From Candidatus Nitrosopumilus sp. (lineage in GTDB: Archaea > Thermoproteota > Nitrososphaeria > Nitrososphaerales > Nitrosopumilaceae), in assembly GCA_029864805.1 (NCBI GenBank), contig JAOTSS010000005.1, forward strand, positions 1 through 51,475: DNA of 51,475 nucleotides, in the 5' to 3' direction. Positions 1-8,344 of this stretch are shown piece after piece. How positions within the stretch are numbered: position 1 is the stretch's first letter; each line of letters opens with the position of its first letter. Under the pieces are notes generated by a model. The model made no database searches. It saw only the letters and a program-made list of their open reading frames with translations, and had not been told where the DNA came from. The position numbers were made by a program, and so were the translations under genes.

Positions 1-132
1 CCAGAACCAACACCAGAACCAACACCAGAACCAACACCAGAACCAACACCAGAACCAACACCAGAACCAACACCAGAACCAACACCAGAACCAACACCAG
101 AACCAACACCAGAACCAACACCAGAACCAACA
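1..132 (+). repeat. 12-bp tandem repeat, 11 perfect copies
   Basis: The unit CCAGAACCAACA repeats eleven times without a mismatch and encodes PEPT. An array identical at the nucleotide level suggests recent expansion or gene conversion. Because 12 is a multiple of three, copy-number change would lengthen or shorten the protein without shifting the frame. The array runs off the left edge, so its true length is unknown. Confidence 0.95.
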
Positions 133-483
133 CCAGAACAGAAAATTTCTTCAGATGATCCGTTTGATGGAATTAAAGATGATGATATTGCAACTTATTC
201 AGATCTGTTTGATGTTCCACCACCTGAAAATGACAACGAAGCAATCAAACTGGGAAACAAAATTCGTCAATGGATTAAAAACGGTAGACCCAAACTTGAT
301 GAATCAAAAGAAAAACATGATGAAATTGAAGATGAACCAAAACATGATGAAATTGAAGATGAACCAAAACATGATGAAATTGAAGATGAACCAAAACATG
401 ATGAAATTGAAGATGAACCAAAACATGATAAAGAAGAAAAGCCTAAAAAGAAAAGAGGTATTTTTGGATTCTTTAAGAAATGA
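1..483 (+). CDS. Acidic repeat protein, 3' end only (PEPT and KHDEIEDEP repeats)
   Basis: The reading frame is open from the first base and ends at TGA 481-483, so the start lies outside the window. The visible 160 residues begin with an uninterrupted run of the tetrapeptide PEPT. A short mixed segment follows (DDPFDGIKDD, then a tryptophan-containing IRQWIKNG), then four exact copies of the nonapeptide KHDEIEDEP, and a basic tail ending GIFGFFKK. No membrane segment or known fold is visible. Pro/Glu/Thr runs often act as extended spacers, and the basic-aromatic tail could bind membrane or nucleic acid, but the function is unknown. The stop overlaps the argF start (ATGA), so the two are probably co-transcribed. 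Confidence 0.75.
   Translation, partial: PEPTPEPTPEPTPEPTPEPTPEPTPEPTPEPTPEPTPEPTPEPTPEQKISSDDPFDGIKDDDIATYSDLFDVPPPENDNEAIKLGNKIRQWIKNGRPKLDESKEKHDEIEDEPKHDEIEDEPKHDEIEDEPKHDEIEDEPKHDKEEKPKKKRGIFGFFKK
313..429 (+). repeat. 27-bp tandem repeat, four copies plus a partial one
   Basis: The 27-bp units start at 313, 340, 367 and 394, and a 9-bp partial fifth copy starts at 421. Each encodes KHDEIEDEP. The copies are identical, so this is a second recently amplified array in the same gene, separate from the PEPT array. Confidence 0.9.
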
Positions 484-1394
484 AACTCAAAACAAAAAAT
501 TTACTCACTTTAGCGGAACTAACTCCCAAAGAATTTTTAGGATTAATTGACAATTCCATCAAACTAAAAAAAGAACTAAAAAAAGGTGAAAACAAACCTA
601 TTTTGAAAAATAAAACTTTGGCAATGATTTTTCAGAAACCCTCAACGCGAACACGTGTGAGTTTTGAAACAGGAATGTTTCAGCTAGGCGGACATGCAAT
701 TAATTTATCATCAAATGATATGCAACTCTCACGGGGTGAATCCGTAGAAGATACTGCAAAGACTCTTTCAAGATACAGTGACTGTATTATGGCACGTGTA
801 TATTCACATGACTTAATAGAAAAATTGTCTGAGCATTCAAATATCCCTGTGATAAACGGATTGTCTGACTCTTTTCACCCATGTCAAATTTTAGCAGATT
901 TTATGACTATTAAAGAAAAAAAGAAAAAACTCAAAGGATTAAAGATTGCATGGATTGGAGATGGAAACAATGTATGCAACTCTATGATTTATGGTGCTGC
1001 GTTATCTGGAATGGAAATGTCAATAGCAACACCAAAAGAATTTGAACCTGACAAGAATGTAGTAAAAGAATCAAAGCAATCAACTAAAATTGAATTAACA
1101 TCCGATCCATTTACTGCAACTAAAAATGCAGACATTGTAGTTACTGATACATATTCATCGATTCACAATAGTGATCCCAAAAGAATCAAAAAATTCCTTC
1201 CAAAATACCAAGTCAATTCAAAACTAATGGAAACTTCCAACAAAGATGCGATCTTTATGCATTGTCTTCCCGCAAAGCGAGAACAAGAAGTAACATCATC
1301 AGTGATTGATGGTCCTCAATCTGTTGTATGGGATGAGGCAGAGAATCGTCTACATACTCAGAAGGCTTTGCTTGCAGCCCTAATTCGCGCTTAA
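480..1394 (+). CDS. argF: Ornithine carbamoyltransferase
   Basis: This cytosolic enzyme transfers the carbamoyl group of carbamoyl phosphate to ornithine, giving citrulline for arginine synthesis. The 304 residues match the usual family length. The carbamoyl-phosphate motif STRTR is at residues 55-59 and the HCLP loop, whose Cys and His contact ornithine, is near residue 261. A DGNNVCNS segment that fits the ornithine-binding half lies near residue 160. The ATG overlaps the stop of the upstream repeat gene as ATGA. The downstream ribosomal genes have their own TATA-like element, so argF probably ends its own transcript. Confidence 0.95.
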   Translation: MKLKTKNLLTLAELTPKEFLGLIDNSIKLKKELKKGENKPILKNKTLAMIFQKPSTRTRVSFETGMFQLGGHAINLSSNDMQLSRGESVEDTAKTLSRYSDCIMARVYSHDLIEKLSEHSNIPVINGLSDSFHPCQILADFMTIKEKKKKLKGLKIAWIGDGNNVCNSMIYGAALSGMEMSIATPKEFEPDKNVVKESKQSTKIELTSDPFTATKNADIVVTDTYSSIHNSDPKRIKKFLPKYQVNSKLMETSNKDAIFMHCLPAKREQEVTSSVIDGPQSVVWDEAENRLHTQKALLAALIRA

Positions 1395-1395
1395 C

Positions 1396-1404
1396 GTATA
1401 TAAG
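1396..1404 (+). promoter_or_regulatory. TATA-box candidate for the ribosomal/secY operon
   Basis: GTATATAAG lies directly after the argF stop and about 30 bases before the rpl18 ATG. An archaeal start site about 26 bases downstream of the box centre would fall within a few bases of the ATG, giving a leaderless or very short leader. Confidence 0.5.
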
Positions 1405-1430
1405 AGCAGATTCAAACTCGGTTTCTATAG

Positions 1431-1913
1431 ATGGCCTATTCGAAAATATTGCGAAGACTCAGAGAGGAAAAGACCAATTATAAAAAACGTAGCACAATGT
1501 TGATGGGCAAACGCGATTTTATCACTGTAAATATTACTAATGAAAATACTCAAGTCCAAATTCTAAAGCCTGGAATGGTAGGCGATAAAGTAGTTGCATC
1601 TGCCCATTCTAGATATCTTCTTGAGAAAGGGTGGAAGGGCTCTAGAAAAAGTGTTTCAGCAGCATATCTTACTGGATATTTGGCAGGAAAGAAAGCCCTT
1701 GGCCAAGGTGCAAAGGATGCTATTCTTTATACTGGAACTAAAAGATATACACAAAGAATGGCAGCGGCTCTTAAAGGAGTAATTGATGCAGGAGTTCAAG
1801 TACCTGCTAATGAAGAAACATTTCCACCAGAGGAAAGAATCAACGGTGAACATCTTACGGTAAAAAACGAAGTTTCAAAAATAAAATCTACAATTGATAG
1901 TGAGGTTAAATAG
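1431..1913 (+). CDS. rpl18: Large-subunit ribosomal protein uL18 (L18P)
   Basis: uL18 binds 5S rRNA in the central protuberance of the large subunit. The 160-residue product starts with a basic RRLREEKTNYKKR segment and contains the archaeal/eukaryotic L5-like stretch around TGYLAGKKALG. It is the first gene of the run rpl18-rps5-rpl30-rpl15-secY, the usual order of the archaeal spc-operon tail. Two bases separate it from rps5. The TATA-like element just upstream suggests that this copy of the operon has a promoter here. Confidence 0.95.
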   Translation: MAYSKILRRLREEKTNYKKRSTMLMGKRDFITVNITNENTQVQILKPGMVGDKVVASAHSRYLLEKGWKGSRKSVSAAYLTGYLAGKKALGQGAKDAILYTGTKRYTQRMAAALKGVIDAGVQVPANEETFPPEERINGEHLTVKNEVSKIKSTIDSEVK

Positions 1914-1915
1914 GC

Positions 1916-2638
1916 ATGAGCCAAACTGCACAATCTAAAGGTAGACCGGGCCAAAGAGGACGAGGTCCACCAGTGTATGGCGGAGGTCCACCAGGTGGAT
2001 CTAAAAATGCCAGTGATCGTCCAAGAAGACCAAGAAGAGAGCCAGAAGAAGAGGTTTGGGTTCCAAAAACTACCTTGGGTCAAAAAGTTGCATCTGGAGA
2101 AATTACTTCACTTGAAGAAATTATTGAAGCAGGGTTAAGAATCCAAGAATCTGGAATTATCAAGAAACTTTTACCTGATTTAAAAAGTGAGGTTGTGGAT
2201 GTTGGCATCATTCAAAAAATGACCTCAAACGGACAATCAACCAGATTCAAAGCAATTGTTGCAACTGGAAATGAGAATGGCTACTTGGGAATTGGACAAG
2301 GGAAATCAAAACAGATGAGAATTGCAATTGAAAAAGCAACTAGCCAAGCTTACCTTAATGTTAACCCTATCAAGTTAGGATGTGGCAGTTGGGAATGTAG
2401 ATGCGATCAAAAGCATTCTGTTCCGTTCAAAGTAAGAGGGAAAGGTGGAAGTGTTACCATTGAAATTATTCCTGCACCTCGTGGATTAGGTCTTGTCGCA
2501 GGTGGTAAAATTAAACGGTTATTGGAATTAGCTGGTCTCAAAGATGCATGGACAACTGCAAAAGGCTCCACTCCTACAATGAACTCAACTTCAAAAGCAA
2601 TTTTGGACTGTCTAAGACAGACGTTTAGTCAAGGTTGA
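1916..2638 (+). CDS. rps5: Small-subunit ribosomal protein uS5
   Basis: uS5 lies near the mRNA entry channel and contributes to decoding fidelity. The first 45 or so residues are a Gly/Pro/Arg-rich extension with GRPGQRGRGPP-like composition. The double-stranded-RNA-binding-like S5 fold follows, with TRFKAIVATGNENGYLGIG and the C-terminal S5 domain around APRGLGLVAGG. The ATG sits two bases after the rpl18 stop in a packed operon. Confidence 0.95.
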   Translation: MSQTAQSKGRPGQRGRGPPVYGGGPPGGSKNASDRPRRPRREPEEEVWVPKTTLGQKVASGEITSLEEIIEAGLRIQESGIIKKLLPDLKSEVVDVGIIQKMTSNGQSTRFKAIVATGNENGYLGIGQGKSKQMRIAIEKATSQAYLNVNPIKLGCGSWECRCDQKHSVPFKVRGKGGSVTIEIIPAPRGLGLVAGGKIKRLLELAGLKDAWTTAKGSTPTMNSTSKAILDCLRQTFSQG

Positions 2639-2644
2639 TAGAAG

Positions 2645-3112
2645 ATGGTAAATGCATATCTAGTTGTTAGAATAAAAGGTCAGGCCGACTGTCCTTATTG
2701 GGCAACCCATACAATGACTTTGTTAAAGCTAGATAAAAAATACCGTGCAACAATTTTACCAGCTAAAGAAAACACCTTGGGAATGTTAAGAAAAGTACAG
2801 CACTATGTTTCTTGGATTGAACTAGATGCATCATTGGCAAAAGAATTGATTGACAAAAAAGCAAGAAAAGGTGGTTACCAAAAAGTTACTCTTGAAGATC
2901 TTAAGGAACTAGGATTTACAAGTTCTGATGAGTTAGGAACTGCATTGGCAGAAGGAAAGACTACTCTATCTAAATTAAAACCTCTAAAACCTTGGTTTGC
3001 TTTATCCCCTCCAAGACTTGGATTCAAAAGAAGCACAAAGAGACTTTATGGAAATAAAGGTGTTCTCGGACAAAACAAAGAACTTGACGCTATTGTAAGG
3101 AGAATGATTTGA
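2645..3112 (+). CDS. rpl30: Large-subunit ribosomal protein uL30
   Basis: At 155 residues this is the long archaeal/eukaryotic form of uL30. The N-terminal ferredoxin-like L30 core (YLVVRIKGQADCPYWATHT) is followed by a C-terminal extension ending in basic residues. It lies between rps5 and rpl15 with gaps of 6 bases and 1 base, as expected for the archaeal spc operon. Confidence 0.93.
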   Translation: MVNAYLVVRIKGQADCPYWATHTMTLLKLDKKYRATILPAKENTLGMLRKVQHYVSWIELDASLAKELIDKKARKGGYQKVTLEDLKELGFTSSDELGTALAEGKTTLSKLKPLKPWFALSPPRLGFKRSTKRLYGNKGVLGQNKELDAIVRRMI

Positions 3113-3113
3113 G

Positions 3114-3539
3114 ATGGCAACAAGATTAAGAAAAACAAGACGACTTAGGGGTGGACGACACATGGGATGGGGACAAGTAGGTCAACATCGTGCAAGTGGT
3201 CACAAGGGTGGTCTTGGAGTTACAGGCATGCTAAAGCATCATTGGAGTTCTACTTTAAAATATGAACCAGATCACTATGGTCATGATTCCACTAAACCAC
3301 CTCACCCAAATATAACAAAAACATGGACTAGCATCAGGGATCTTGATGACTTGTTCTTAAAGTTCGGTAAAGAAGAAGGAGGGAAGAAAATCGTAGACCT
3401 TGAAAGTGCGGGTTACGAAAAGCTCCTTGGTGGCGGAAAATTAACAAATGCATATTCCGTCAAAGTAAGACAATTCACTGCAACTGCAGAAGAAAAACTA
3501 AAAGCTGTTGGGGGAGAGGTGTTATCTGATAATGGCTGA
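3114..3539 (+). CDS. rpl15: Large-subunit ribosomal protein uL15
   Basis: The product has 141 residues. Its N-terminus is Arg/Gly-rich (TRRLRGGRHMGWGQVGQHR), typical of uL15, whose tail reaches into the large-subunit rRNA. The C-terminal half carries the globular domain. The stop at 3537-3539 overlaps the first codons of secY, so translational coupling is likely. Confidence 0.93.
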   Translation: MATRLRKTRRLRGGRHMGWGQVGQHRASGHKGGLGVTGMLKHHWSSTLKYEPDHYGHDSTKPPHPNITKTWTSIRDLDDLFLKFGKEEGGKKIVDLESAGYEKLLGGGKLTNAYSVKVRQFTATAEEKLKAVGGEVLSDNG

Positions 3540-4962
3540 GGGTAGTATCACCGCAATTATTCGAAAAGTTGTTTTCAAAGCAGAACCCTATATTCCTCAA
3601 GTACCAAAACCAAAAAAGAAAATCCCACTTCCTACTAGATTGTTATGGTGTGGAGTGGCATTACTCATTTACATGATAATGGGTCAGACTCCATTGTTTG
3701 GAGCAACAGCACCACAGTTTGACTTTTTAGCATTTGCCAGAGTAATTTTTGCATCTCAACAAGGAACTCTTGTTGAGTTAGGTATTGGGCCTATAGTCAC
3801 TGCTGGGCTCTTGATGCAATTACTGAGAGGTTCAGATATTCTCAAATTTAATTTTAAAAAACCTGAAGAGAGGGGTATCTTTCAGACAGCAACCAAGCTT
3901 GTAACCTATGTTGTAATTGTTGCAGAATCTATCGTGTATGCTATTGCAGTATATGGACCTGGAGTAACAGAGCCATACTTTTTGTATGTGATGATTGGGC
4001 AGCTTATGGCCGCATCAATTATCATTATGTTCTTAGATGAGTTAATTCAGAAAGGTTGGGGGCTGGGTAGTGGAATTAGTCTTTTCATTATGGCCGGTGT
4101 TGCACAGCAAATTCTTTGGAGTATGTTTAGCCCATTGCCTGCAGGTGATGGGGGAACAATTGGTATCATTCCATATATCGGTCAATCGATAATGGGTGGC
4201 GACTTGTCAAATATTCTATTTCGTTCAAACCAACTTCCCAGCATCTTTGGTTTGTGTCTTACTGCTGGAGTCTTGTTAATCCTTGTATTCACACAAGGTA
4301 TGAAAATTGAGATTCCAATTGTATCTACAAAATACAGAGGTTTCTCAGCAGTTTATCCTATTAAATTGATGTATGTTTCTAACATCCCTGTAATTTTGGC
4401 ATCAGCACTTACGGCAAACGCTGTTTTCATATTCCAAATGCTGTGGGCAAACATGAATCCCCGAAATAATGATTTCTTCATGAACTTTATTGCACAGTTT
4501 GATCCGACGAGTCCTTCTACCCCTATTGGCGGCATCATTTACTATATCACTCCTCCAAGAGGTTTGGATGTTGCAGCATTGGATCCAATGCGTGCAGTTG
4601 GATACGTTCTGTTTATGGTGGGAATTGTGATTGTATTTGGCAGGTTGTGGGTAGAGCTTGGAGGTTTGTCCCCAAAGAGTGCAGCTCAGAACTTACTTGA
4701 TGCAGATGTACAAATTCCTGGATTTAGACGATCAAATGCACCTGTTGAAGCTCTGTTGAACAAATACATTCCATCCGTTACAATAATTGGTTCTGCCATT
4801 TTGGGTCTACTAGCAGGAGTATCTGATGTTCTTGGTGTGTTTGGTTCTGGAATCGGTGTTTTACTTATGGTAGATATTCTTATCAACTATTATACACAGT
4901 TAGTAAGGGAACAAGTAGAAGTCGTCATGCCGCGTTTGGGTGCTTTACTTGGAAGGAAATAA
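3532..4962 (+). CDS. secY: Preprotein translocase subunit SecY
   Basis: SecY is the channel-forming subunit of the Sec translocon, through which exported and membrane proteins pass. The 476-residue product has about ten hydrophobic segments. It includes a plug-region GATAPQFDFLA and the conserved EIPIVSTKYRGF stretch of the cytosolic loop between helices 6 and 7. The frame is open further upstream, but ATG 3532 (MAEGSITAII) is preferred because it gives only an 8-base overlap with rpl15. It is followed by adkA, as in many archaea. Confidence 0.95.
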   Translation: MAEGSITAIIRKVVFKAEPYIPQVPKPKKKIPLPTRLLWCGVALLIYMIMGQTPLFGATAPQFDFLAFARVIFASQQGTLVELGIGPIVTAGLLMQLLRGSDILKFNFKKPEERGIFQTATKLVTYVVIVAESIVYAIAVYGPGVTEPYFLYVMIGQLMAASIIIMFLDELIQKGWGLGSGISLFIMAGVAQQILWSMFSPLPAGDGGTIGIIPYIGQSIMGGDLSNILFRSNQLPSIFGLCLTAGVLLILVFTQGMKIEIPIVSTKYRGFSAVYPIKLMYVSNIPVILASALTANAVFIFQMLWANMNPRNNDFFMNFIAQFDPTSPSTPIGGIIYYITPPRGLDVAALDPMRAVGYVLFMVGIVIVFGRLWVELGGLSPKSAAQNLLDADVQIPGFRRSNAPVEALLNKYIPSVTIIGSAILGLLAGVSDVLGVFGSGIGVLLMVDILINYYTQLVREQVEVVMPRLGALLGRK

Positions 4963-5527
4963 GAGAATAATCCTAGTAGGGATTCCAGGTGTAGGGAAAA
5001 CTACCATTTTAACCAAAATGGTAGAGGTTCTAAAAGATCATGATAAAACCGTCAATGTAGTAAGTTTTGGAACTTTGATGTTTGAAGTTGCAAAAGAAAA
5101 TGGCCTTAAAGATAGAGATGAGCTTAGACATTTACCTGTGAGTGAACAGCAACATCTTCAAAAAATTACTGCTGAAAAAATTGCTGCATACAGTGAACAA
5201 GTAGTGATTGTTGATACTCATGCATTTATCAATTCCCCAGAAGGCTATTACCCTGGATTGCCAGAACATGTTTTGAAAATTATCAAACCTACAAACTTTG
5301 TTTCAGTCTCAGCAAAACCTGAAGAGATCTACAATAGACGAATGAAAGATGAAACCCGCAATCGCGATAAAATCACTCTGCCTAATATCAATAAAGAACT
5401 GGATATTCAATCCGCAATGATTTCAGCTTGTACTGTACTTACAGGCTCACCTGTAAAACATATTCTTAATAGAGAAGGAAAGATTGATGAAGCCATAGAT
5501 AAAATAATTAATGCAATAGGGCTGTAA
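4940..5527 (+). CDS. adkA: Archaeal-type adenylate kinase
   Basis: The enzyme interconverts AMP and ATP with two ADP. The Walker A loop GIPGVGKTT lies right at the N-terminus and the rest matches archaeal AdkA: a TARGET-like region RDELRHLPVSEQQ, then DTHAFINSPEGYYPGLP. The start is uncertain. GTG 4940 gives 195 residues, while TTG 4949 shortens it by three and puts the start next to the conserved RIILVG strand. Both overlap the end of secY. The gene is coupled between secY and the DUF106 gene, so the membrane-insertion genes flank it. Confidence 0.9.
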   Translation: MLYLEGNKRIILVGIPGVGKTTILTKMVEVLKDHDKTVNVVSFGTLMFEVAKENGLKDRDELRHLPVSEQQHLQKITAEKIAAYSEQVVIVDTHAFINSPEGYYPGLPEHVLKIIKPTNFVSVSAKPEEIYNRRMKDETRNRDKITLPNINKELDIQSAMISACTVLTGSPVKHILNREGKIDEAIDKIINAIGL

Positions 5528-5530
5528 AAA

Positions 5531-6157
5531 ATGGACTTTAACTTTATTCTACTATTTCTTGATTCAATATCCCTACAATTTGATATCTTTAGTGGCGAAA
5601 GCCATGCTCTTGGTAGTGATGATCCAATCATCAAAGGATTAGTTCTTTCAATGTTTGCAGTCTCTGGATTTGGAATTGTACTGAATCTCTTTAACGCCGC
5701 AGTTAGAAAGAAGATGGTTGACCAAACAAAACTAAAACGAATCATGAAAGAAACACGTGGATGGCAAAAAGAAAGAATGGCTGCAATGAGAGCCAAAGAT
5801 CAGGCAAAAATTAACGAACTGAGCAAAAAATCATCATACATGAACAAAATGTCAATGGAGATGATGCAGATGAACATGCGCCCAATGATGATTACTTTTG
5901 TGCCTTTGATTTTAATATTTTATCTTGTGCTGCCACAGTTATTCTCTTACACTGTAGCATTATCGCCAATTCCACTAAATGTAATCCCTGGGGACTTTTT
6001 CCAATTAACATGTACTGCAGCACAAGCAACGGAAGAAGGTCATGTTTGCTTTGGCCATGAAAACTCATTGTATCTCTGGGCTTGGTACTTCCTTTCATCT
6101 ATTGCATTTAGTGGTATTATTATGAAATTGACGAAAACCTCGATGGATCTCAGTTGA
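5531..6157 (+). CDS. DUF106 / archaeal YidC-Oxa1-like membrane insertase
   Basis: The 208-residue protein has a hydrophobic segment near residues 35-55, a charged Met/Lys-rich coiled region (residues 65-115), and two further membrane segments near 120-140 and 180-200. This arrangement fits the archaeal DUF106 family, considered a minimal homologue of YidC, EMC3 and TMCO1 that helps insert membrane proteins. The position next to secY supports that role. The assignment comes from layout and composition, not a profile search. Its stop overlaps the TTG start of cmk. Confidence 0.85.
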   Translation: MDFNFILLFLDSISLQFDIFSGESHALGSDDPIIKGLVLSMFAVSGFGIVLNLFNAAVRKKMVDQTKLKRIMKETRGWQKERMAAMRAKDQAKINELSKKSSYMNKMSMEMMQMNMRPMMITFVPLILIFYLVLPQLFSYTVALSPIPLNVIPGDFFQLTCTAAQATEEGHVCFGHENSLYLWAWYFLSSIAFSGIIMKLTKTSMDLS

Positions 6158-6714
6158 CAAAATCAATAGTGATTTCTGGTCCTCCTGCAGTAGGTAAAAC
6201 AACTGTTGCCAAAGGATTGGCAGAAGAATTTCAACTAGAGTATCTTAGTGGTGGTGATGTTCTAAAAGAGATGGCAATAGAAGAAGGCTTTGATTCTGAT
6301 GGGGATGATTGGTGGGATACCGAAGAAGGAATGAAATTTCTAAATCAACGCGAACAAAATTCAAAATTTGATATAGCATTAGATGAAAAATTAACTAATA
6401 TCTTCAATAGGGGGGGAGTAGTAATCACTAGTTACACTTTACCGTGGCTTATCAAAGACGGAATTAAAATTTGGTTAGAGGGTTCACATAAAAGCAGTAC
6501 TGAAAGAATGCAAACAAGAGATCATATGAGTCCTCAAGAGGCTTATGAAGTTACGAAAGAACGATTTGATAAGAATAAGGCATTGTACAAAAAACTTTAT
6601 GATTTTGATTTTGGTGAAGATATATCTGTATTTGATTTAATAATTAACACTGATAATCTTTCTGCACAACAAGTAATTGATGTTGCAAAAGAAACTGTGA
6701 GAAAATTACTATGA
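6154..6714 (+). CDS. cmk: Cytidylate kinase
   Basis: This is a P-loop NMP kinase of 186 residues with Walker A GPPAVGKTT, followed by YLSGGDVLKEMA, the archaeal Cmk pattern. It phosphorylates CMP/dCMP for nucleotide pools. The start is TTG 6154, overlapping the upstream TGA as TTGA; no better start is available before the P-loop. It overlaps truB by four bases. The genes rpl34e and rpl14e, found between cmk and truB in some archaea, are not present here. Confidence 0.9.
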   Translation: MTKSIVISGPPAVGKTTVAKGLAEEFQLEYLSGGDVLKEMAIEEGFDSDGDDWWDTEEGMKFLNQREQNSKFDIALDEKLTNIFNRGGVVITSYTLPWLIKDGIKIWLEGSHKSSTERMQTRDHMSPQEAYEVTKERFDKNKALYKKLYDFDFGEDISVFDLIINTDNLSAQQVIDVAKETVRKLL

Positions 6715-7712
6715 CACTCAAACAACTAGAAAATCTGATTGAAATTGATCAAGATATTACTGATGATGCATATGGAACATATTATGACAGAAGATCACTT
6801 GGGCAATTACTAAACTATGGACTTGTACTGTTAGACAAGCCTCCTGGTCCTACAAGTCACGAAACAGTCGCATGGGTAAAACGAATTTTGAAACTTCCAA
6901 AGATTGGCCATAGTGGAACTCTTGATCCTCAAGTTTCAGGAGTATTGCCATTAGGATTGGGTGAAGCAACAAAAGCATTAGGCGTTTTACTTTTAGGTCC
7001 AAAAGAATATGTTGCATTGGGACGAGTGCATTCTCTTCCATCAAAAGAAAAACTTGCCGAAATAATCCATTTGTTCAAAGGAGAAATATTTCAAAAACCC
7101 CCACAACGTTCAGCAGTTGTTAGACAAACAAGAACAAGAACTATCTATGAATTTGAACTAATAGAACAAAAAGAAAGACTTCTCCTAACTCGAGTTTTAT
7201 GTGAGGCTGGAACGTATATTAGAAAATTATACTATGATATTGGGGAAATTCTGGGACCTGGTGCTACAATGATTGAACTTAGAAGAACTAGGGTAGATCA
7301 ATTTTATGAATCTGATGGCCTAGTAACTCTACATGAACTGGCAAATGCATTTGCATTATGGGAAGAAAACAAAGATGATTCTAGACTAATGAATATGATC
7401 AAACCTGTAGAGTTAGCGCTAAGTGAATTAAAATCTGTAATGATTCGTGACTCTGCAGTAGATGCGATGTGTCATGGTGCCCAACTTGCAATTCCTGGTA
7501 TTTTGAAAATTTCTCCAAATCTAAAGAGAGGTGATTTAGTTGGAATTTACACTCAAAAAGGGGAAGCAGTAGCTTTGGCCGAATCTACAATGTCTGAAGA
7601 AGAGATTCGTGACGCAACAAAAGGATATGCATTTGAAACAAAGAGAATCATTATGGCTCCAAACACATATCCTAAAAAATGGAGAACAAAACTAACTCAC
7701 CCAAAGAATTAA
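6711..7712 (+). CDS. truB: tRNA/rRNA pseudouridine synthase TruB/Cbf5
   Basis: Cbf5 is the catalytic subunit of archaeal H/ACA ribonucleoproteins and can also modify tRNA U55. The 333-residue protein carries the TruB core with the motif GHSGTLDPQVSGVL, including the catalytic Asp of GTLDP, the LDKPPGPTSH strand, and a C-terminal PUA domain (about residues 245-325). It overlaps cmk by four bases. The next gene starts inside its last codons in another frame. Confidence 0.95.
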   Translation: MTLKQLENLIEIDQDITDDAYGTYYDRRSLGQLLNYGLVLLDKPPGPTSHETVAWVKRILKLPKIGHSGTLDPQVSGVLPLGLGEATKALGVLLLGPKEYVALGRVHSLPSKEKLAEIIHLFKGEIFQKPPQRSAVVRQTRTRTIYEFELIEQKERLLLTRVLCEAGTYIRKLYYDIGEILGPGATMIELRRTRVDQFYESDGLVTLHELANAFALWEENKDDSRLMNMIKPVELALSELKSVMIRDSAVDAMCHGAQLAIPGILKISPNLKRGDLVGIYTQKGEAVALAESTMSEEEIRDATKGYAFETKRIIMAPNTYPKKWRTKLTHPKN

Positions 7713-8182
7713 CATCCAATAATTATTCTGAAGACATGTTAGCAAAAAGCCTAGTAATTTTTATTGTAATTGGAGTGATTTCAGGTTTTGTATATGGTGT
7801 TTATCTGATGGATGTAAAAAATACAAATCAACTAATATTTGTTGAAGGCTCTTCAATATCTTTAGTTACTGAAAAATTTGATTTTAAAAAAGGTGAGGAT
7901 ATAAAAATTCGAATTGTTAATTCTGGTACAACCACTCTGATTTTTCCTGATACGTCTTATGGTCTTAGAATTACAGGATTATCTGGAATGTTGATGTATA
8001 CACCAGTTAGCGCACAAGTTGTTTCCAATCTTGAACCTGGTGATGAAATTGAATTACTATGGGATCAAATAAAAAATGATGGTGATATTGTATTGGAGGG
8101 TTTATACAAAATCTCTGCAAATGGAATGGATGAACAAGGAATTCCTGTAGAGAAATCCACTACTGTTACAATTTGGAAGTAG
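7679..8182 (+). CDS. Membrane-anchored BsuPI-like beta-sandwich protein, unknown function
   Basis: The 167-residue product has an N-terminal cytosolic stub, one transmembrane helix at about residues 22-45 (LVIFIVIGVISGFVYGVYLM), and an external beta-rich domain. That domain has the look of intracellular proteinase inhibitor (BsuPI) or DUF4352-type folds: FKKGEDIKIRIVNSGTT and LEPGDEIELLW. The ATG lies 34 bases inside truB, so translation is coupled. The role is unknown; a cell-surface binding function is a guess. Confidence 0.75.
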   Translation: MENKTNSPKELTSNNYSEDMLAKSLVIFIVIGVISGFVYGVYLMDVKNTNQLIFVEGSSISLVTEKFDFKKGEDIKIRIVNSGTTTLIFPDTSYGLRITGLSGMLMYTPVSAQVVSNLEPGDEIELLWDQIKNDGDIVLEGLYKISANGMDEQGIPVEKSTTVTIWK

Positions 8183-8202
8183 ATTTTAAAATAAGTAACA
8201 TA

Positions 8203-8211
8203 ATTTATAAT
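8203..8211 (+). promoter_or_regulatory. TATA-like element upstream of tRNA-Ser
   Basis: The AT-rich ATTTATAAT-like stretch lies about 40 bases before the first tRNA base. This is compatible with an archaeal promoter giving a short 5' leader that RNase P would remove. Confidence 0.35.
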
Positions 8212-8246
8212 CACATTTTACCGAGGATTTTTGTCGTTAGACTTGT

Positions 8247-8344
8247 GCCGGGGTCGCCTAGCCTGGTAGGGCGCGCGCCTGGAAATTATTAACCATAAAG
8301 CGCGTTCTCGCAAGGGAACGGGAGTTCAAATCTCCCTCCCGGCG
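8247..8344 (+). tRNA. tRNA-Ser(GGA) with a 14-nt anticodon-loop intron
   Basis: The acceptor stem GCCGGGG pairs with TCCCGGC (one G-T pair) and the discriminator is G8344. The D arm is 8256-8272. The anticodon stem CGCGC (8274-8278) pairs with GCGCG (8300-8304). The anticodon GGA is 8281-8283. The variable region is long (8305-8319, TTCTC pairing with GGGAA), as expected for a class II tRNA, and the T arm is GGGAG/CTCCC around TTCAAAT. GGA with a class II variable arm and G73 indicates serine. The intron 8285-8298 sits between positions 37 and 38, the canonical archaeal site. CCA is not encoded. Confidence 0.95.
8285..8298 (+). other. tRNA-Ser intron (canonical 37/38 position)
   Basis: Removing these 14 bases restores a seven-base anticodon loop (CTGGAAA). 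The intron contains CCA, which can pair with TGG of the anticodon loop to form a short helix beside a bulge. This is a relaxed bulge-helix-loop target for the archaeal splicing endonuclease. The exact cut can slide by one or two bases because of flanking A residues. Confidence 0.8.

Noticed and set aside
1..132. CRISPR-like repeat array
   Set aside because: The units are contiguous with no spacers and read as PEPT codons in an open frame, so it is a coding tandem repeat.
4353..4538. Antisense ORF inside secY
   Set aside because: Shadow of the membrane-helix codons of secY on the opposite strand, with no homology-like pattern.
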